The notes under the pieces are model-generated. The model saw nothing but the letters and a program-made list of their open reading frames with translations, did no database searches and was not told the DNA's origin. DNA of 5,266 nucleotides, taken from Promethearchaeota archaeon. GTDB taxonomy: Archaea > Asgardarchaeota > Lokiarchaeia > Sigynarchaeales > SOKP01. The DNA lies in the NCBI GenBank assembly GCA_019894735.1, contig JAGXOB010000158.1, positions 1-5,266 of the forward strand, written 5' to 3'. Every line of letters begins with the position of its first letter. Positions within the stretch are counted from its first letter, which is position 1. This document shows, piece by piece, positions 5,001 to 5,266 of this stretch. The translations under genes were made by a program, and so were the position numbers.

Positions 5001-5266
5001 ATGAATAAACTAGAAAAGCTAAATAATGTTATTACTGCCATGATTACACCTTTCACAGAGGACTTTATAATTGACGAGGAAGAATATAGAAAGTTTATTA
5101 GATTTCAGATTGATAACGGGTGTCATCCCCTTACTATGGGCACTACGGGTGAATCCGCGACCCTTTCTCATGAAGAACACCATGATGCAATGGATATTGC
5201 GATTGATGAGGGGAAGAAGAGTGGAAAAGATCCCTTTATATTAGCAGGTTGTGGGAGTAATTCAAC
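5001..5266 (+). CDS. Dihydrodipicolinate synthase / N-acetylneuraminate lyase family protein, N-terminal part
   Basis: The first 88 codons of a gene cut by the right edge of the window. It is a TIM-barrel class I aldolase of the DapA/NanA family. Visible signatures are the first strand V10-x-T-A-M-x-T-P-F18, the phosphate- or pyruvate-binding loop MGTTGESATLSHEEH at 46-60 (Thr48 and Thr49 correspond to the conserved threonine pair), and the AGCGSNST strand at 82-89. The Schiff-base lysine and the catalytic tyrosine lie beyond the window. GTTGESATLSHEEH is closest to 4-hydroxy-tetrahydrodipicolinate synthase, which condenses pyruvate with aspartate semialdehyde in lysine synthesis, but archaeal relatives that act on sugar acids (2-keto-3-deoxygluconate aldolase) share it, so the substrate is open. 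ATG at 5001 fits the family start. Confidence 0.9.
   Translation, partial: MNKLEKLNNVITAMITPFTEDFIIDEEEYRKFIRFQIDNGCHPLTMGTTGESATLSHEEHHDAMDIAIDEGKKSGKDPFILAGCGSNS

Overview
The window looks like a piece of an AT-rich archaeal chromosome. The main evidence is a tRNA-Pro gene without an encoded CCA end, an archaeal FwdF-type polyferredoxin, an archaemetzincin with its full zinc motif, TATA-like boxes at archaeal spacing, and several TTG starts with little or no Shine-Dalgarno sequence. The mix of a secreted LVIVD-repeat protein, FwdF-like ferredoxin, TIGR04076 protein and archaemetzincin would suit an Asgard (Lokiarchaeia-like) genome. That placement is an inference and not proven by the sequence.

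Layout. Positions 1-295 (minus) hold the N-terminal part of a secreted or membrane-anchored LVIVD beta-propeller protein whose repeat DNA is much richer in G+C than anything nearby. An AT-rich spacer (296-628) separates it from a plus-strand cluster. The cluster has a polyferredoxin (629-1708), then after 3 bases a TIGR04076 protein (1712-1999), then after 56 bases a small unrecognised protein (2056-2370). A second small unrecognised ORF (2507-2821) probably has its own promoter. A tRNA-Pro(TGG) lies on the minus strand (2903-2976). An archaemetzincin (3174-3743, plus) and an ADP-ribosylglycohydrolase (3740-4750, minus) converge and overlap by 4 bases at their stop codons. A 250-base spacer with divergent promoters leads to the start of a dihydrodipicolinate synthase/N-acetylneuraminate lyase family gene (5001 to the window edge).

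How the genes fit together. The only pair that looks functionally linked is the polyferredoxin with the Cys-rich TIGR04076 protein, which may form a small redox or metal-handling unit. The other genes are housekeeping or stand-alone: tRNA, a metalloprotease, reversal of ADP-ribosylation, and lysine or sugar-acid metabolism. I see no CRISPR array, insertion sequence, phage module or recognisable defence system. The most unusual points are the polyferredoxin's distorted third cluster and long cysteine-free tail without other fwd genes nearby, the apparently shortened Cys spacing in the archaemetzincin zinc site, the composition jump inside the LVIVD gene, and two small proteins of unknown family.
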